A DNA stretch of 64,000 nt from Magnetospirillum sp. 64-120 (GTDB lineage Bacteria; Pseudomonadota; Alphaproteobacteria; Rhodospirillales; Magnetospirillaceae). Both the position numbers and the translations under genes were made by a program. Positions 8,605 to 17,819 of this stretch are shown here, piece after piece. Under the pieces are notes generated by a model that was not told where the DNA came from, ran no database searches, and saw nothing but the letters and a program-made list of their open reading frames with translations. Numbering within the stretch: the stretch's first letter is position 1; each line of letters opens with the position of its first letter. The stretch covers positions 1 through 64,000 of the forward strand of contig MKVK01000031.1 of the NCBI GenBank assembly GCA_001898825.1, written 5' to 3'.

Positions 8605-9456
8605 ATGCGGAAAGGCTTGCTTGCGCTTGTGACCGCCGTCGTGCTGTCCACCGTCGCCCTTCCCGCTGCCGCCATCCAATGCGTACCTTACGCCCGTGAA
8701 GTTTCGGGCATCGACCTGCAAGGCGACGCCTGGAAGTGGTGGAACGCCGCCGCCGGCCGTTATGACCGTGGCCGCACCCCGCAAAGCGACGCGGTGATGG
8801 TGTTCTCTCGCCAGGGCTCCATGCGCTATGGCCACGTCTCGGTGGTCAGCAAGGTCGTCAACAGCCGCATGATCCTGGTTGACCACGCCAATTGGGCCCC
8901 GGTGCGCAGCTCGGGCCGCGGCGCCATCACCAAGATGGTCCCGGTGATCGACGTTTCGCCCAAGAACGACTGGTCGCGGGTGCGCGTGTGGTACGAACCC
9001 AGCAGCACCTTCGGCAGCAAGATTTATCGCGCCGACGGCTTCGTCTACAACCCGGCCCGCCGCGCCGTCCCCTCGACCGCCACCAAGGCCAGCATCCAAA
9101 AGGTCTCCGCCCGGACCTCGATGGCCCTGGCCCATATGGGCCAGCAGCATTCCGACCTGGACACCAGCTTCAGCGACGAGCCGGTGACCCAAGCCGCCGC
9201 CGCGACCGTGACCCCGGCCGAAACCGCCGTCGTCGCCAAGATCGCCGCCGAAACCAAGACCGTCGAAATGGCCAAGACCATCGACGTCGCCGTGGCCGGA
9301 CCGACGCAAACCGAACCGGTCGAACAAAAGGCCGAAGCCACCGAACAAAAGGCTCCGTCCTCGGTGGAAGTCAACGACAACCTGGGCACCGCCATCGCCG
9401 TCGCCAAGACGTCGTTCGGCAAGCGCCAGGCCACCTCGGACTTCATGTTCAACTAA
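8605..9456 (+). CDS. Exported CHAP-domain protein
   Basis: The protein is 283 residues. The signal peptide (MRKGLLALV...LPAAA) is followed at once by a CHAP domain: IQCVPYAR carries the nucleophile Cys, YGHVSVV the His and DHANW the third polar position. CHAP domains are Cys-dependent amidases or peptidases acting on peptidoglycan. The C-terminal 120 residues are an Ala/Thr/Glu-rich low-complexity tail (ETAVVAKIAAETKTVEMAK), probably disordered. The ATG at 8605 is chosen from the signal peptide and GGGGAG upstream, although the frame is open to 8260. Confidence 0.85.
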   Translation: MRKGLLALVTAVVLSTVALPAAAIQCVPYAREVSGIDLQGDAWKWWNAAAGRYDRGRTPQSDAVMVFSRQGSMRYGHVSVVSKVVNSRMILVDHANWAPVRSSGRGAITKMVPVIDVSPKNDWSRVRVWYEPSSTFGSKIYRADGFVYNPARRAVPSTATKASIQKVSARTSMALAHMGQQHSDLDTSFSDEPVTQAAAATVTPAETAVVAKIAAETKTVEMAKTIDVAVAGPTQTEPVEQKAEATEQKAPSSVEVNDNLGTAIAVAKTSFGKRQATSDFMFN

Positions 9457-9530
9457 GCCTTTCAACCAAGACGCTTTTACCCCTTGCCGCTTTCGTCTAG
9501 GATCGTGGACTCACATCCGTAACAAAAGCC

Positions 9531-11255
9531 ATGGCATTGTCGCGTCCCCTGCCGCCCTCGCCTTCGCCCCCGCCTTCACCGCTTCCCCTGCTGGAGATGG
9601 TGGACGACGTGCTGTGCCTGTGCCAGGACGACACCATCATCTGGGTCAACCAAGCCGGCGCCGAGCAATTGGGCACCGACAGCCAGCGACTGGTCGGCAC
9701 CTCGTTTCTTGATCTGCTGCACCCGGACCACAGCCGCACCCTGGTCGGCGGCATCGCCGCGCTGCAATCCGACCCCAAGGGCCTGCCCATGATCTTAAGC
9801 CGTCCGGATGGCGGCACCATGGCCGCCTTGGTGATGACCAAGGACTTTGGCGACGGGCTGCATGGCGTCGTGCTGCGCGACCTGACTGGCCGCATGCCGG
9901 CCTTCGACACCTTGGTCCGCGCCGTCACCCGCCTGGAAGAACGGGCCCGCGACCTGAGCCGTCAGGCCAGCTTCGACGCCCTGACCGGCCTGCCCAACCG
10001 CACCTTGTTCATGGATCGCCTGGGCCAGGCCGTGCATCAGGCGGAACGCAACGGCCAGATGGTCGGGCTGATGTTCATCGACCTGGACGGCTTCAAACTG
10101 GTCAACGACACGCTGGGCCACGACATGGGCGACCTGCTGCTGCAGGAAACCGCCCGCCGCCTTGCCGCCTGCATCCGATCCGGCGACACGGTGGCGCGGT
10201 TGGGCGGCGACGAATTCACCGTGCTGATGCCCAATCTGGGAACCTATCAGAACGCCCCCAACGTGGCCGGGCGCATTCTGGACATCTTGAAGAAGCCCTT
10301 TGACCTTGCCGGCCGCGAGGCCTTTGTTTCCGGTTCCATCGGCATCACCGTGTTTCCCGACGACGCCACCGATGCCATGACCATGCTGAAGAACGCCGAT
10401 GCCGCCATGTACCGGGCCAAGGAACACGGCAAGGCCAACTTCCAGTTCTTCACCGCCGACATGAACGCCGCCGTGGAAGAGCGCCTGGCCATCAAGACCG
10501 GCCTGTCCCAAGCCCTGGAACGGGGCGAAATGACCCTGGCCTTCCAGCCCAAGCTGGATCTGAAGACCGGCGCCTATACCGGGGTCGAGGCGCTGTTGCG
10601 CTGGAACGCCGCCGAACTGGGTCAGGTGTCGCCAGCCAAGTTCATCCCGGTGATGGAGGAATCGGGTCTGATGGGGCGGGTCGGCGAATGGGCCATCGAC
10701 GCGGCCTGCCGCCAGTATCGCGACTGGCTGGAAAAAGACGGCACCGCCCCCCGGGTGGCCATCAACCTGTCGGTCCGGCAACTGCGGGCGCCGGGCTTCG
10801 TCGATCTGGTCCGCGCCGCCCTGAACCGCGCCGGATTGCCGGCCAGCGCCCTGGAATTCGAGATCACCGAGGGCATGGTCATACGGGATGCCGAAAACGC
10901 CGTCGCCGTTTTGAACGAACTGACCGAACTGGGCGTGACGCTCTCCATGGACGATTTCGGCACCGGCACCTCGTCCCTGTCGGTGATCCGACGCTTCCCG
11001 GTCAATTCGGTCAAGATCGACCGCTCTTTCGTCGCCGACATCGCCACCGACGACAGCTCGCTTGAAATCATCCGCGCCATCATTTCCATGGGCCACGCCC
11101 TGGGCCGACGGATCATCGCCGAAGGGGTGGAGACCACCGAACAGGTCGCCGCCCTGCGCCGCCTGGGCTGTGACGAAATCCAAGGTTACGTGCTGGCTCC
11201 GCCGGTGCCGGCAGACCGCCTGGGCTTGGTCCTGCGCACCCCATCGCCCCTGTGA
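9531..11255 (+). CDS. PAS-GGDEF-EAL cyclic-di-GMP enzyme
   Basis: This 574-residue protein has a Pro-rich start and a PAS-like domain (about 20-120). A GGDEF domain follows with intact GGDEF at 225-229, then an EAL domain with E353-A354-L355, EITEG, DDFGTG, KIDRSF and EGVET motifs. Both catalytic sites look complete, so it could make and break cyclic di-GMP. No membrane segment is visible, so it is probably cytoplasmic. It seems to be a single-gene unit ending just before the promoter of the LuxR-type regulator. Confidence 0.9.
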   Translation: MALSRPLPPSPSPPPSPLPLLEMVDDVLCLCQDDTIIWVNQAGAEQLGTDSQRLVGTSFLDLLHPDHSRTLVGGIAALQSDPKGLPMILSRPDGGTMAALVMTKDFGDGLHGVVLRDLTGRMPAFDTLVRAVTRLEERARDLSRQASFDALTGLPNRTLFMDRLGQAVHQAERNGQMVGLMFIDLDGFKLVNDTLGHDMGDLLLQETARRLAACIRSGDTVARLGGDEFTVLMPNLGTYQNAPNVAGRILDILKKPFDLAGREAFVSGSIGITVFPDDATDAMTMLKNADAAMYRAKEHGKANFQFFTADMNAAVEERLAIKTGLSQALERGEMTLAFQPKLDLKTGAYTGVEALLRWNAAELGQVSPAKFIPVMEESGLMGRVGEWAIDAACRQYRDWLEKDGTAPRVAINLSVRQLRAPGFVDLVRAALNRAGLPASALEFEITEGMVIRDAENAVAVLNELTELGVTLSMDDFGTGTSSLSVIRRFPVNSVKIDRSFVADIATDDSSLEIIRAIISMGHALGRRIIAEGVETTEQVAALRRLGCDEIQGYVLAPPVPADRLGLVLRTPSPL

Positions 11256-11309
11256 ACACAGGGCAAAACCATCCTTCCGGGTGGGATTGCCAATTGTTAA
11301 TGATCATGG

Positions 11310-11325
11310 GTAGGGAAATACCTAC
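11310..11325. promoter_or_regulatory. Palindrome upstream of the LuxR-type regulator promoter
   Basis: GTAGG at 11310-11314 and CCTAC at 11321-11325 form a perfect dyad around GAAATA. It ends nine bases before the -35 element, where an activator or autoregulator could bind. The binding protein is unknown. Confidence 0.4.
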
Positions 11326-11333
11326 TCTTTTCC

Positions 11334-11361
11334 TTGCATCCAACCTTTACGCACTTATAAT
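11334..11361 (+). promoter_or_regulatory. Sigma-70-type promoter for the LuxR-type regulator
   Basis: TTGCAT at 11334-11339 and a perfect TATAAT at 11356-11361 are 16 bases apart. Transcription should start near 11368, about 48 bases before the ATG at 11416. Confidence 0.65.
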
Positions 11362-11415
11362 GCCCCCTATCCCGCCGTGGCCATTGGGGGTCGAGCCGGG
11401 CAAGGAACAACCACA

Positions 11416-12045
11416 ATGGCCGTCCAACAAAGCCGTCCCATCGACATCGTCATCGCTGAAAAGAATCCGCTGCTGCAAAGCTCGCTGGTGAAAATCTTCG
11501 CCGGCGACGAACGTTTTTCCCTGGCCGCCGTCACCGATGACGGCGAACGCTTCATGGAAGCGGTGGAACGCATCCCCTTCGATGTCGGCATTATCGGCTG
11601 GGAAATGCCCTATATGGACGGCCGCGCCGTACTGCAGGCGCTGCGCAACCGCGCCGACGCACCAAGGCTGATCGTCTATACCGGCAGCCCCAACCCCGAC
11701 GTGCCGCGCCAGGCCATGACGCTGGGCGCCGCCGGTTTCTGTTCGAAGCGCGAAACCCCGGAACAATTGCTCGATACCATCCTGGCGGTGGCCGCCGGGC
11801 GCATGGTGTTCCCGTTCATCGACGTGTCGTCGCTGGCGTCCGACCCGCTGGCCGGGCTGACCCCGCGTGAACGCGAATTGCTGGCCGCCTTGGCCGGCGG
11901 ATTGACCAACCAGCAGATGGCCAGCCAGCTGGACATCTCGCTCAACACCGTCAAGTTCCACCTGAAGAACCTGTACGACAAGCTGGGCGTCGGCAACCGC
12001 GCCCAGGCGGTGGCGTTCTATCTGAAGGGCCGCGAAGGGCGCTAA
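11416..12045 (+). CDS. NarL/FixJ-type regulator with degenerate receiver
   Basis: This 209-residue protein has an N-terminal receiver fold (1-125) and a C-terminal LuxR helix-turn-helix (about 150-205, GLTPRERELL...NTVKFHL). The usual phospho-acceptor Asp is replaced by G61 (IIGWEMP), and the acidic pocket reads E15-K16 rather than two acidic residues. T89 and K111 are kept. Phosphorylation as in normal response regulators is therefore unlikely, and DNA binding may be constitutive or set by another ligand or partner. The start at 11416 follows AAGGAA. No kinase gene adjoins. Confidence 0.85.
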   Translation: MAVQQSRPIDIVIAEKNPLLQSSLVKIFAGDERFSLAAVTDDGERFMEAVERIPFDVGIIGWEMPYMDGRAVLQALRNRADAPRLIVYTGSPNPDVPRQAMTLGAAGFCSKRETPEQLLDTILAVAAGRMVFPFIDVSSLASDPLAGLTPRERELLAALAGGLTNQQMASQLDISLNTVKFHLKNLYDKLGVGNRAQAVAFYLKGREGR

Positions 12046-12070
12046 GCCGGTTCGTTCAGGCTGGGTTCAG

Positions 12071-12102
12071 GCAAGGCGGGCGACAATGCCCGCCTTGCTT
12101 TT
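12071..12102 (+). terminator. Rho-independent terminator after the LuxR-type gene
   Basis: GCAAGGCGGGC (12071-12081) pairs perfectly with GCCCGCCTTGC (12088-12098) around a six-base loop, followed by TTTTA. Confidence 0.8.
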
Positions 12103-12123
12103 ATCCGTTGGAGCCTGATCATC

Positions 12124-12660
12124 ATGAACGCTTCCCCCCGCTACGACAGCGTGGCCATCGCCCTGCATTGGCTGATGGCGTTGCTGCTGATCGGTCTGTT
12201 CGGCTTGGGTCTGGTACTCGATGACTTTCCCAAGGGCGATCTGCGGGGACAATTGTTCGGCTTGCACAAGGCGTTCGGCACCCTGGTCCTGGTTCTGGTG
12301 ACGGCCCGCTTGGCTTGGCGCCTGACCCACGCCGCCCCGGCGCTGCCGGATTCCATGACCGGCCTGGAAGCGACCCTGGCTCGTCTGGGTCATCTGGCGC
12401 TTTACGCCCTGATGATCGTCTTGCCGTTGTCGGGCATCATCATGAGCCAAGCCGGCGACCATCCGGTTTCCATGTTCGGATGGGTGCTCCCCACCCTGGT
12501 TCAGCCCAACCACGACCTGAAGGAAGCGTTCGAGGAAGTTCACGAAGTCCTGGCCTGGGGCTTGGCTGCGGTGGTCGGCCTGCACCTGCTGGCGGCGCTG
12601 CGTCATCACTTCATGCTGAAGGACGACGTGCTGGCCCGCATGCTTCCGGGTGGGAAATAA
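12124..12660 (+). CDS. Cytochrome b561 family membrane protein
   Basis: This 178-residue protein has four predicted membrane helices. H15 in the first helix, H48 at the start of the second (FGLHKAFG) and two His in the last helices (EEVHEV and VGLHLL) match the haem ligands of prokaryotic cytochrome b561 (CybB-like). Such proteins pass electrons between quinols and acceptors; some reduce superoxide. It is preceded by its own short leader and is not in an obvious operon. Confidence 0.88.
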   Translation: MNASPRYDSVAIALHWLMALLLIGLFGLGLVLDDFPKGDLRGQLFGLHKAFGTLVLVLVTARLAWRLTHAAPALPDSMTGLEATLARLGHLALYALMIVLPLSGIIMSQAGDHPVSMFGWVLPTLVQPNHDLKEAFEEVHEVLAWGLAAVVGLHLLAALRHHFMLKDDVLARMLPGGK

Positions 12661-12832
12661 CCACCCGGTTTATTTTCCTCGCATCGCAACATTGACTCTC
12701 CCCGCCCTCTCGGGCAGGGTTCCGCCCCTCCACAAGAGATTTGCGCCATATCCCGGCGGGTGTTCCTTCGCAGGTTCGTCATCGCCAGGATAAGGCCAAA
12801 GAAGATCATCTTGGGGACAGGGAGTTGAGGGC

Positions 12833-13753
12833 ATGACCGAGATGCGCGACGTCCGCCACGGCCTGTCGCTTTGCGCCTACGAGCTGCGCAAAGCGACGGA
12901 AGCGGCTGCCCGCGTTCTGGCCGCGTCCCCTGCCGGTTCCACCGAAACCGCCCTGGCCGCCATGCTGGCCGAATTGGACTTGCTGGGCCTGGACGCCAAC
13001 CTGCTGGATGGCGGCACCCGTCGCCTGGGCGACCCCAAGCACCTGCCGGTGTGGGACGTGCTGGCCGACCCGGCGGAAGGGGCGGCCTGTCTGACCAAGG
13101 GGCTGACCAACGCCATGGCCTGTCTGGCGGTGGCCCCAAGCGGCAGCCTGTTCGATCCCGGCCCAGCCTTTTATATGGAAAAGCTGGTGGCGCCGCCCCA
13201 GGCGGTGGGTCATCTGGACCCCGCCGCCCCGGTCGAAGACCGCCTGACCGCCTTGGCCCGCTGTCTGGGCAAGGCGGTGGACGACCTTAATATCTTCATC
13301 CTGGAAAAGCCCCGCCACCGCGATCTGGTGGAACGGGTCGAAGCGGCCGGCGCCCGCGTCATCCGCTATCCGGCCGGCGACGTGGCCGGGGCGCTTTTGG
13401 CCGCCATGCCGGGATCGGGCGTCGACGCGCTGATGGGAACCGGCGGCATCGCCGAGGGCCTGTTGGCCGCCTGCGCCGCCCGCGTCATGGGGGCGTGCTT
13501 CCTGGCCCGGCTGGACCCGCAACTGGCCACCGAACGGCGCGCCGTCGCCGATGCCGGCCTGGACACCCATGCCTGGATGGACCTGGAAAGTCTGGTGCGC
13601 ACGGACAACGTGGTGTTCTGCGCCACCGGCATCGCCAGCGGCTTGCTGCTGGACGGCGTCGAACGCCAAGGTGACGTCTGGCGCAGCCAAAGCCTGTTGG
13701 TAGGCGGCGGTGCCGGGCCGCGCCAGATGTTGACCAGCTGGAGCCAAGGCTAG
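12833..13753 (+). CDS. GlpX-like protein, probable degenerate class II fructose-1,6-bisphosphatase
   Basis: This 306-residue protein aligns over its length with GlpX. It has MEKLV, EKPRHRDLV, YPAGDVAG, GTGGIAEGLL (with the conserved Glu) and DNVVFCATGI in order. DPAEG at 79-83 matches the GlpX DPIEGT motif. However, the N-terminal GDKNTADGAA and GEGEIDEAP motifs, which carry K29, D33, E57 and D61 in E. coli GlpX, are replaced by unrelated sequence (about 30-42 and 58-66). Catalysis is doubtful. It starts the Calvin-cycle operon, two bases before prk. It could regulate, scaffold, or use a changed substrate. Confidence 0.8.
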   Translation: MTEMRDVRHGLSLCAYELRKATEAAARVLAASPAGSTETALAAMLAELDLLGLDANLLDGGTRRLGDPKHLPVWDVLADPAEGAACLTKGLTNAMACLAVAPSGSLFDPGPAFYMEKLVAPPQAVGHLDPAAPVEDRLTALARCLGKAVDDLNIFILEKPRHRDLVERVEAAGARVIRYPAGDVAGALLAAMPGSGVDALMGTGGIAEGLLAACAARVMGACFLARLDPQLATERRAVADAGLDTHAWMDLESLVRTDNVVFCATGIASGLLLDGVERQGDVWRSQSLLVGGGAGPRQMLTSWSQG

Positions 13754-13755
13754 CC

Positions 13756-14685
13756 ATGCCCTGCCAACGCCCCGCAAACCAGCCCATCTTCCTTGGCGTG
13801 GTCGGCGATTCCGCCGCCGGCAAAAGCACCCTGGCCGGGGGCATCGCCGACATCCTGGGCCGCGACCGGGTGGCCGTGCTGCAGGCCGACGACTACCACC
13901 GCCACAGCCGCGCCGAGCGGCGCCAACTGTGCCTGACCCCCCTGGCCCCCGAGGCCAACCACCTGGACATCCTGGAACAGCATCTGTGCCTGCTGCGACG
14001 GGGGCAATCGGTGCTGAAGCCGGTCTACGACCACACCACCGGCACCTTGCGGCCGCCGGAAAGGCTGGAGGCCAAACCCTTCGTCATCGTCGAAGGCCTG
14101 CTGCCCTATCACAGCCGCGGCATGCGCGACTGCTTCGACGTCAAAGTGTTCGTCGAACCCGACGAAAGCCTGCGCACCGCATGGAAGTTGGCTCGCGACT
14201 GCGCCCAACGCGGCTATTCCCTGGACGAAGCCAAGGACTCCATGACCCGACGCGCCGCCGACGCCGCCGCCCACATCCAGCCGCAGCGCAGTTTCGCCGA
14301 CATCGTGCTGCGCTTCGCCCCTTCGGCCGACGACAACGGCCATCTGAACGCCCGCCATCTGCTGCGTCCCACCCTGGCCCATCCCGACCTGGGGCCGGTG
14401 CTGGATGCCGGCGGCAAGGGCGGCTTCCATCTGGCGCTGGCGCGTGACAGCGACGGCAAGCCGGTGGACATGCTGGATATTTCCGGCCGCATCGAGCCGC
14501 GCCGCGCCAAGGCGGTGGAAGACCTGCTGTGGAGCCTGATCCCCGAGGCCAGCCATCTGCGCGCCCCCTTGGGCCGCTTCACCGACACCGACGGGCAAGA
14601 AGCCATCAGCCACGCCTTGGCGCTTTCCCAATTGCTGATTACCTATCATCTGGTCAAGGCTGCAAGCAGCCTCAGCCCCCGCTAA
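13756..14685 (+). CDS. prk: Phosphoribulokinase
   Basis: This 309-residue kinase phosphorylates ribulose 5-phosphate to ribulose 1,5-bisphosphate in the Calvin cycle. Walker A is GDSAAGKST (about 17-25). QADDYHRH carries the catalytic Asp region, KPVYDHTTGTL the substrate loop, and VIVEGLLP the second Asp/Glu motif. The PEANHLDI segment is typical of phosphoribulokinases rather than uridine kinases. It starts two bases after the GlpX-like gene and is followed by transketolase, forming a cbb-type operon. No RuBisCO gene is in the window. Confidence 0.9.
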   Translation: MPCQRPANQPIFLGVVGDSAAGKSTLAGGIADILGRDRVAVLQADDYHRHSRAERRQLCLTPLAPEANHLDILEQHLCLLRRGQSVLKPVYDHTTGTLRPPERLEAKPFVIVEGLLPYHSRGMRDCFDVKVFVEPDESLRTAWKLARDCAQRGYSLDEAKDSMTRRAADAAAHIQPQRSFADIVLRFAPSADDNGHLNARHLLRPTLAHPDLGPVLDAGGKGGFHLALARDSDGKPVDMLDISGRIEPRRAKAVEDLLWSLIPEASHLRAPLGRFTDTDGQEAISHALALSQLLITYHLVKAASSLSPR

Positions 14686-14725
14686 CCCTTTACGCCCTAT
14701 GCCCCATCCCAGGAAGGACGAGACG

Positions 14726-16714
14726 ATGACCGCACCCACCGCCACCCACGCCGAGATGGCCAACGCCATCCGCTTCCTGTCCATGGATGCCATCGAGAAG
14801 GCCAAGTCCGGCCATCCGGGCATGCCCATGGGCATGGCCGACGTGGCCACCGTGCTGTTCACCCGTTTCATGAAGTTCGACGTGCGTACCCCGAAATGGG
14901 CCGACCGCGACCGCTTCATCCTGTCCGCCGGCCATGGTTCCATGCTGCTTTACGCCCTGGGCTATCTGACCGGTTACGAAGACCTGGACATCGAGCAGAT
15001 CAAGAATTTCCGCCAGCTCGGCTATCGCACCGCCGGCCACCCGGAATTCGGCCATGTCAGCAACGCCGACACCACCACCGGTCCGCTGGGCCAGGGCATC
15101 ACCAACGCCGTCGGCTTCGCCCTGGCCGAGGCCATGCAGGCCGCCCGCTATGGCGCCGGCGTCGCCAACCACTACACCTATGTGGTCGCCGGCGACGGCT
15201 GCCTGATGGAAGGCATCAGCCAGGAAGCCATCACCCTGGCCGGTCACCTGAAGCTTTCCAAGATGATCGTGCTGTGGGACGACAACCACATCTGCATTGA
15301 CGGCGACACCGCGCTGTCCACCTCGGACGACCAGTGCGCCCGCTTCGCCGCCGCCGGTTGGGCCACCGCCAAGATCGACGGCCACGATGAAAATCAGATC
15401 AATGCCGCCATCGAAGCGGCGCGCAAGTCGGACAAGCCGACGCTGATCGCGTGTCGCACCGTCATCGGCAAGGGTGCCCCCAACAAGTGCGGATCGGAAA
15501 AGGTCCACGGCGCCCCGCTCGGCGCCGACGAGATCAAGGCCGCCCGCGACGCCGCCAACTGGCCCTATGATCCCTTCGTGGTTCCCGACCACGTGCTGAA
15601 CGCCTGGCGCGCCGCCGGCCAACGGGGTCAGGCCGAACGCGCCGCCTGGGAAGCCCGCGTCGCCGCCCTGGCCCCGGAACAAAAGGCCGAGTTCGCCCGC
15701 ACCCAGGAAGGCCGCCTGCCCGCCAACTGGCAGGACGTGGTCACCGCCTTCAAGGCCAAGATTTCCGCTGAACAGCCGAAGGTCGCCACCCGCAAGGCCA
15801 GCCAGGACGCCCTGGAAGTCCTCACCGCCGCCATCCCGGAAATGATCGGCGGCTCGGCCGACCTGACCCATTCCAACCTGACCAACACCAAAGCCTGTTC
15901 GCCGTCGGTGCAGGCCGGCCAGTATGGCGGCCGCTACATCCATTACGGCATCCGCGAACACGGCATGGCGGCGGTGATGAACGGTCTGGCGCTGCATGGC
16001 GGCTTCATCCCCTATGGCGGCACCTTCCTGATTTTCGCCAACTACCTGTGGCCGGCGCTGCGCATGTCGGCGCTGATGGAACAGCGGGTTCTCTTCGTGC
16101 TGACCCATGATTCCATCGGCCTGGGTGAAGACGGCCCCACCCACCAGCCCATCGAAACCATCGCCGCGCTGCGCGCCACCCCCAACACCTTGGTGTTCCG
16201 CCCGGCCGACGCGGTGGAAACCATGGAAGCCTATGAACTGGCGCTGTTGAACCACAAGGGTCCCAGCTGCTTCGCCCTGTCGCGCCAGAACCTGCCCACC
16301 GTGCGCACCACCCACACCGCCGAGAACCTGACCGCCAAGGGCGCCTATGTGCTGTCCGAAGCTTCCGGCAAGCGTCAGGTGACGCTGCTGGCCACCGGCT
16401 CGGAAGTGTCCATGGCGCTGGAAGCCCAGAAGCTGCTGGCTGACAAGGGTGTCGCGGCGGCGGTGGTGTCCATGCCGTGTTGGGAACTGTTCGACAAGCA
16501 GTCGAAGGAGTATCGTGCTTCCGTCCTGGGTGAAGGCACCGTGCGCGTCGCCGTCGAGGCGCTCTCCACCTTCGGCTGGGAACGCTATGTCGGCCTGGAC
16601 GGCGCGGTGATCGGCATGACCGGTTTCGGCGCTTCCGCCCCGGCGGACAAGCTGTATGCTCATTTCGGCATCACCGCGCAGGCGGTGGCGGACGCGGCCC
16701 TGGCCCGTCTTTGA
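14726..16714 (+). CDS. tkt: Transketolase
   Basis: The enzyme is 662 residues, the normal length. It moves two-carbon units between sugar phosphates using thiamine diphosphate. GHPGMPMG near the N-terminus, the GDGCLMEG motif followed by DDNHICIDG (cofactor and metal binding), and the EHGMAAVMNG catalytic Glu motif are present. The ATG at 14726 is chosen over 14699 because AGGAAGG (14711-14717) precedes it. Located between prk and fba, so it probably serves the regeneration phase of the Calvin cycle. Confidence 0.95.
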   Translation: MTAPTATHAEMANAIRFLSMDAIEKAKSGHPGMPMGMADVATVLFTRFMKFDVRTPKWADRDRFILSAGHGSMLLYALGYLTGYEDLDIEQIKNFRQLGYRTAGHPEFGHVSNADTTTGPLGQGITNAVGFALAEAMQAARYGAGVANHYTYVVAGDGCLMEGISQEAITLAGHLKLSKMIVLWDDNHICIDGDTALSTSDDQCARFAAAGWATAKIDGHDENQINAAIEAARKSDKPTLIACRTVIGKGAPNKCGSEKVHGAPLGADEIKAARDAANWPYDPFVVPDHVLNAWRAAGQRGQAERAAWEARVAALAPEQKAEFARTQEGRLPANWQDVVTAFKAKISAEQPKVATRKASQDALEVLTAAIPEMIGGSADLTHSNLTNTKACSPSVQAGQYGGRYIHYGIREHGMAAVMNGLALHGGFIPYGGTFLIFANYLWPALRMSALMEQRVLFVLTHDSIGLGEDGPTHQPIETIAALRATPNTLVFRPADAVETMEAYELALLNHKGPSCFALSRQNLPTVRTTHTAENLTAKGAYVLSEASGKRQVTLLATGSEVSMALEAQKLLADKGVAAAVVSMPCWELFDKQSKEYRASVLGEGTVRVAVEALSTFGWERYVGLDGAVIGMTGFGASAPADKLYAHFGITAQAVADAALARL

Positions 16715-16739
16715 AAGAATCCATAAGGGAGAATAAGAA

Positions 16740-17804
16740 ATGCCTCTCGTTTCCATGCGCCAACTGCTCGATCACGCCGCCGAATTCGGCTATGGCGTGC
16801 CGGCGTTCAACGTCAACAACATGGAGCAGGTCAAGGCCATCATGGAGGCTGCCGCCGAAACCGACAGCCCGGTGATCCTGCAGGCTTCGGCCGGCGCCCG
16901 CAAATATGCCGGAGAGCCCTTTCTGCGCCACCTGATCCTGGCGGCCGCCGAGGCCTATCCGCATATCCCGGTGTGCATGCACCAGGACCACGGCACCAGC
17001 CCGGCGGTGAACATCCGCGCCATCCAGTCGGCGTTCTCGTCGGTGATGATGGACGGCTCGCTGTTGGAAGACGGCAAGACCCCGTCGGATTGGGACTACA
17101 ACGTGCGCGTCACCAAGACCGTCGTCGACCTGGCCCATGCCTGCGGCGTGTCGGTGGAAGGCGAGCTGGGCTGCCTGGGGTCGTTGGAAACCGGCATGGC
17201 CGGCGAGGAAGACGGCATCGGCGCCGAAGGCAAGCTGGACCATTCCAAGCTGCTGACCGACCCCAACGAAGCCGCCGAATTCGTGAAGTTGACCAAGGTG
17301 GATGCGCTGGCCATCGCCATCGGCACCAGCCACGGCGCCTACAAGTTCACCCGTCCGCCGACCGGCGACGTGCTGGCCATTTCCCGCATCAAGGAAATCC
17401 ACGCCCGCATCCCCAACACCCATCTGGTGATGCATGGATCAAGCTCGGTGCCGCAGGACTGGTTGAAGATCATCAACGACCACGGTGGTGACCTGGGCGA
17501 AACCTATGGCGTCCCGGTGGAAGAAATCGTCGAAGGCATCAAGCACGGCGTCCGCAAGGTCAACATCGACACCGACCTGCGCATGGCCGCCACCGGCTCG
17601 ATCCGCAAATACATGGCCGAGAACCCCAAGAAGTTCGATCCGCGCGACTACCTGAAGCCGGCCATGGCCGGCATGAAGGGAATCTGCAAGGCCCGCTACG
17701 AAGCCTTCGGCACCGCCGGCAATGCTTCCAAGATCAAGCCGATCTCGCTGGAAGACATGGCCAACCGCTATGCCAAGGGCGATCTGGACCCCAAGGTCAA
17801 CTAA
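16740..17804 (+). CDS. fba: Class II fructose-bisphosphate aldolase, Calvin-cycle subtype
   Basis: This 354-residue zinc enzyme condenses triose phosphates to fructose 1,6-bisphosphate, and can also form sedoheptulose bisphosphate. HQDHGTSP holds the first zinc His and catalytic Asp, EGELG the zinc Glu, GTSHGAYKF and VMHGSSS the remaining His ligands. The length and the long C-terminal NIDTDLRMA region are those of CbbA-type proteins. It follows tkt by 25 bases with GGGAG upstream. A folded repeat separates it from rpe. Confidence 0.94.
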   Translation: MPLVSMRQLLDHAAEFGYGVPAFNVNNMEQVKAIMEAAAETDSPVILQASAGARKYAGEPFLRHLILAAAEAYPHIPVCMHQDHGTSPAVNIRAIQSAFSSVMMDGSLLEDGKTPSDWDYNVRVTKTVVDLAHACGVSVEGELGCLGSLETGMAGEEDGIGAEGKLDHSKLLTDPNEAAEFVKLTKVDALAIAIGTSHGAYKFTRPPTGDVLAISRIKEIHARIPNTHLVMHGSSSVPQDWLKIINDHGGDLGETYGVPVEEIVEGIKHGVRKVNIDTDLRMAATGSIRKYMAENPKKFDPRDYLKPAMAGMKGICKARYEAFGTAGNASKIKPISLEDMANRYAKGDLDPKVN

Positions 17805-17819
17805 GTCACCACCGCTTTG

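Noticed and set aside
12661..12832. CbbR operator before the Calvin-cycle operon
   Set aside because: No clear paired T-N11-A dyads stood out, and no cbbR gene is in the window.
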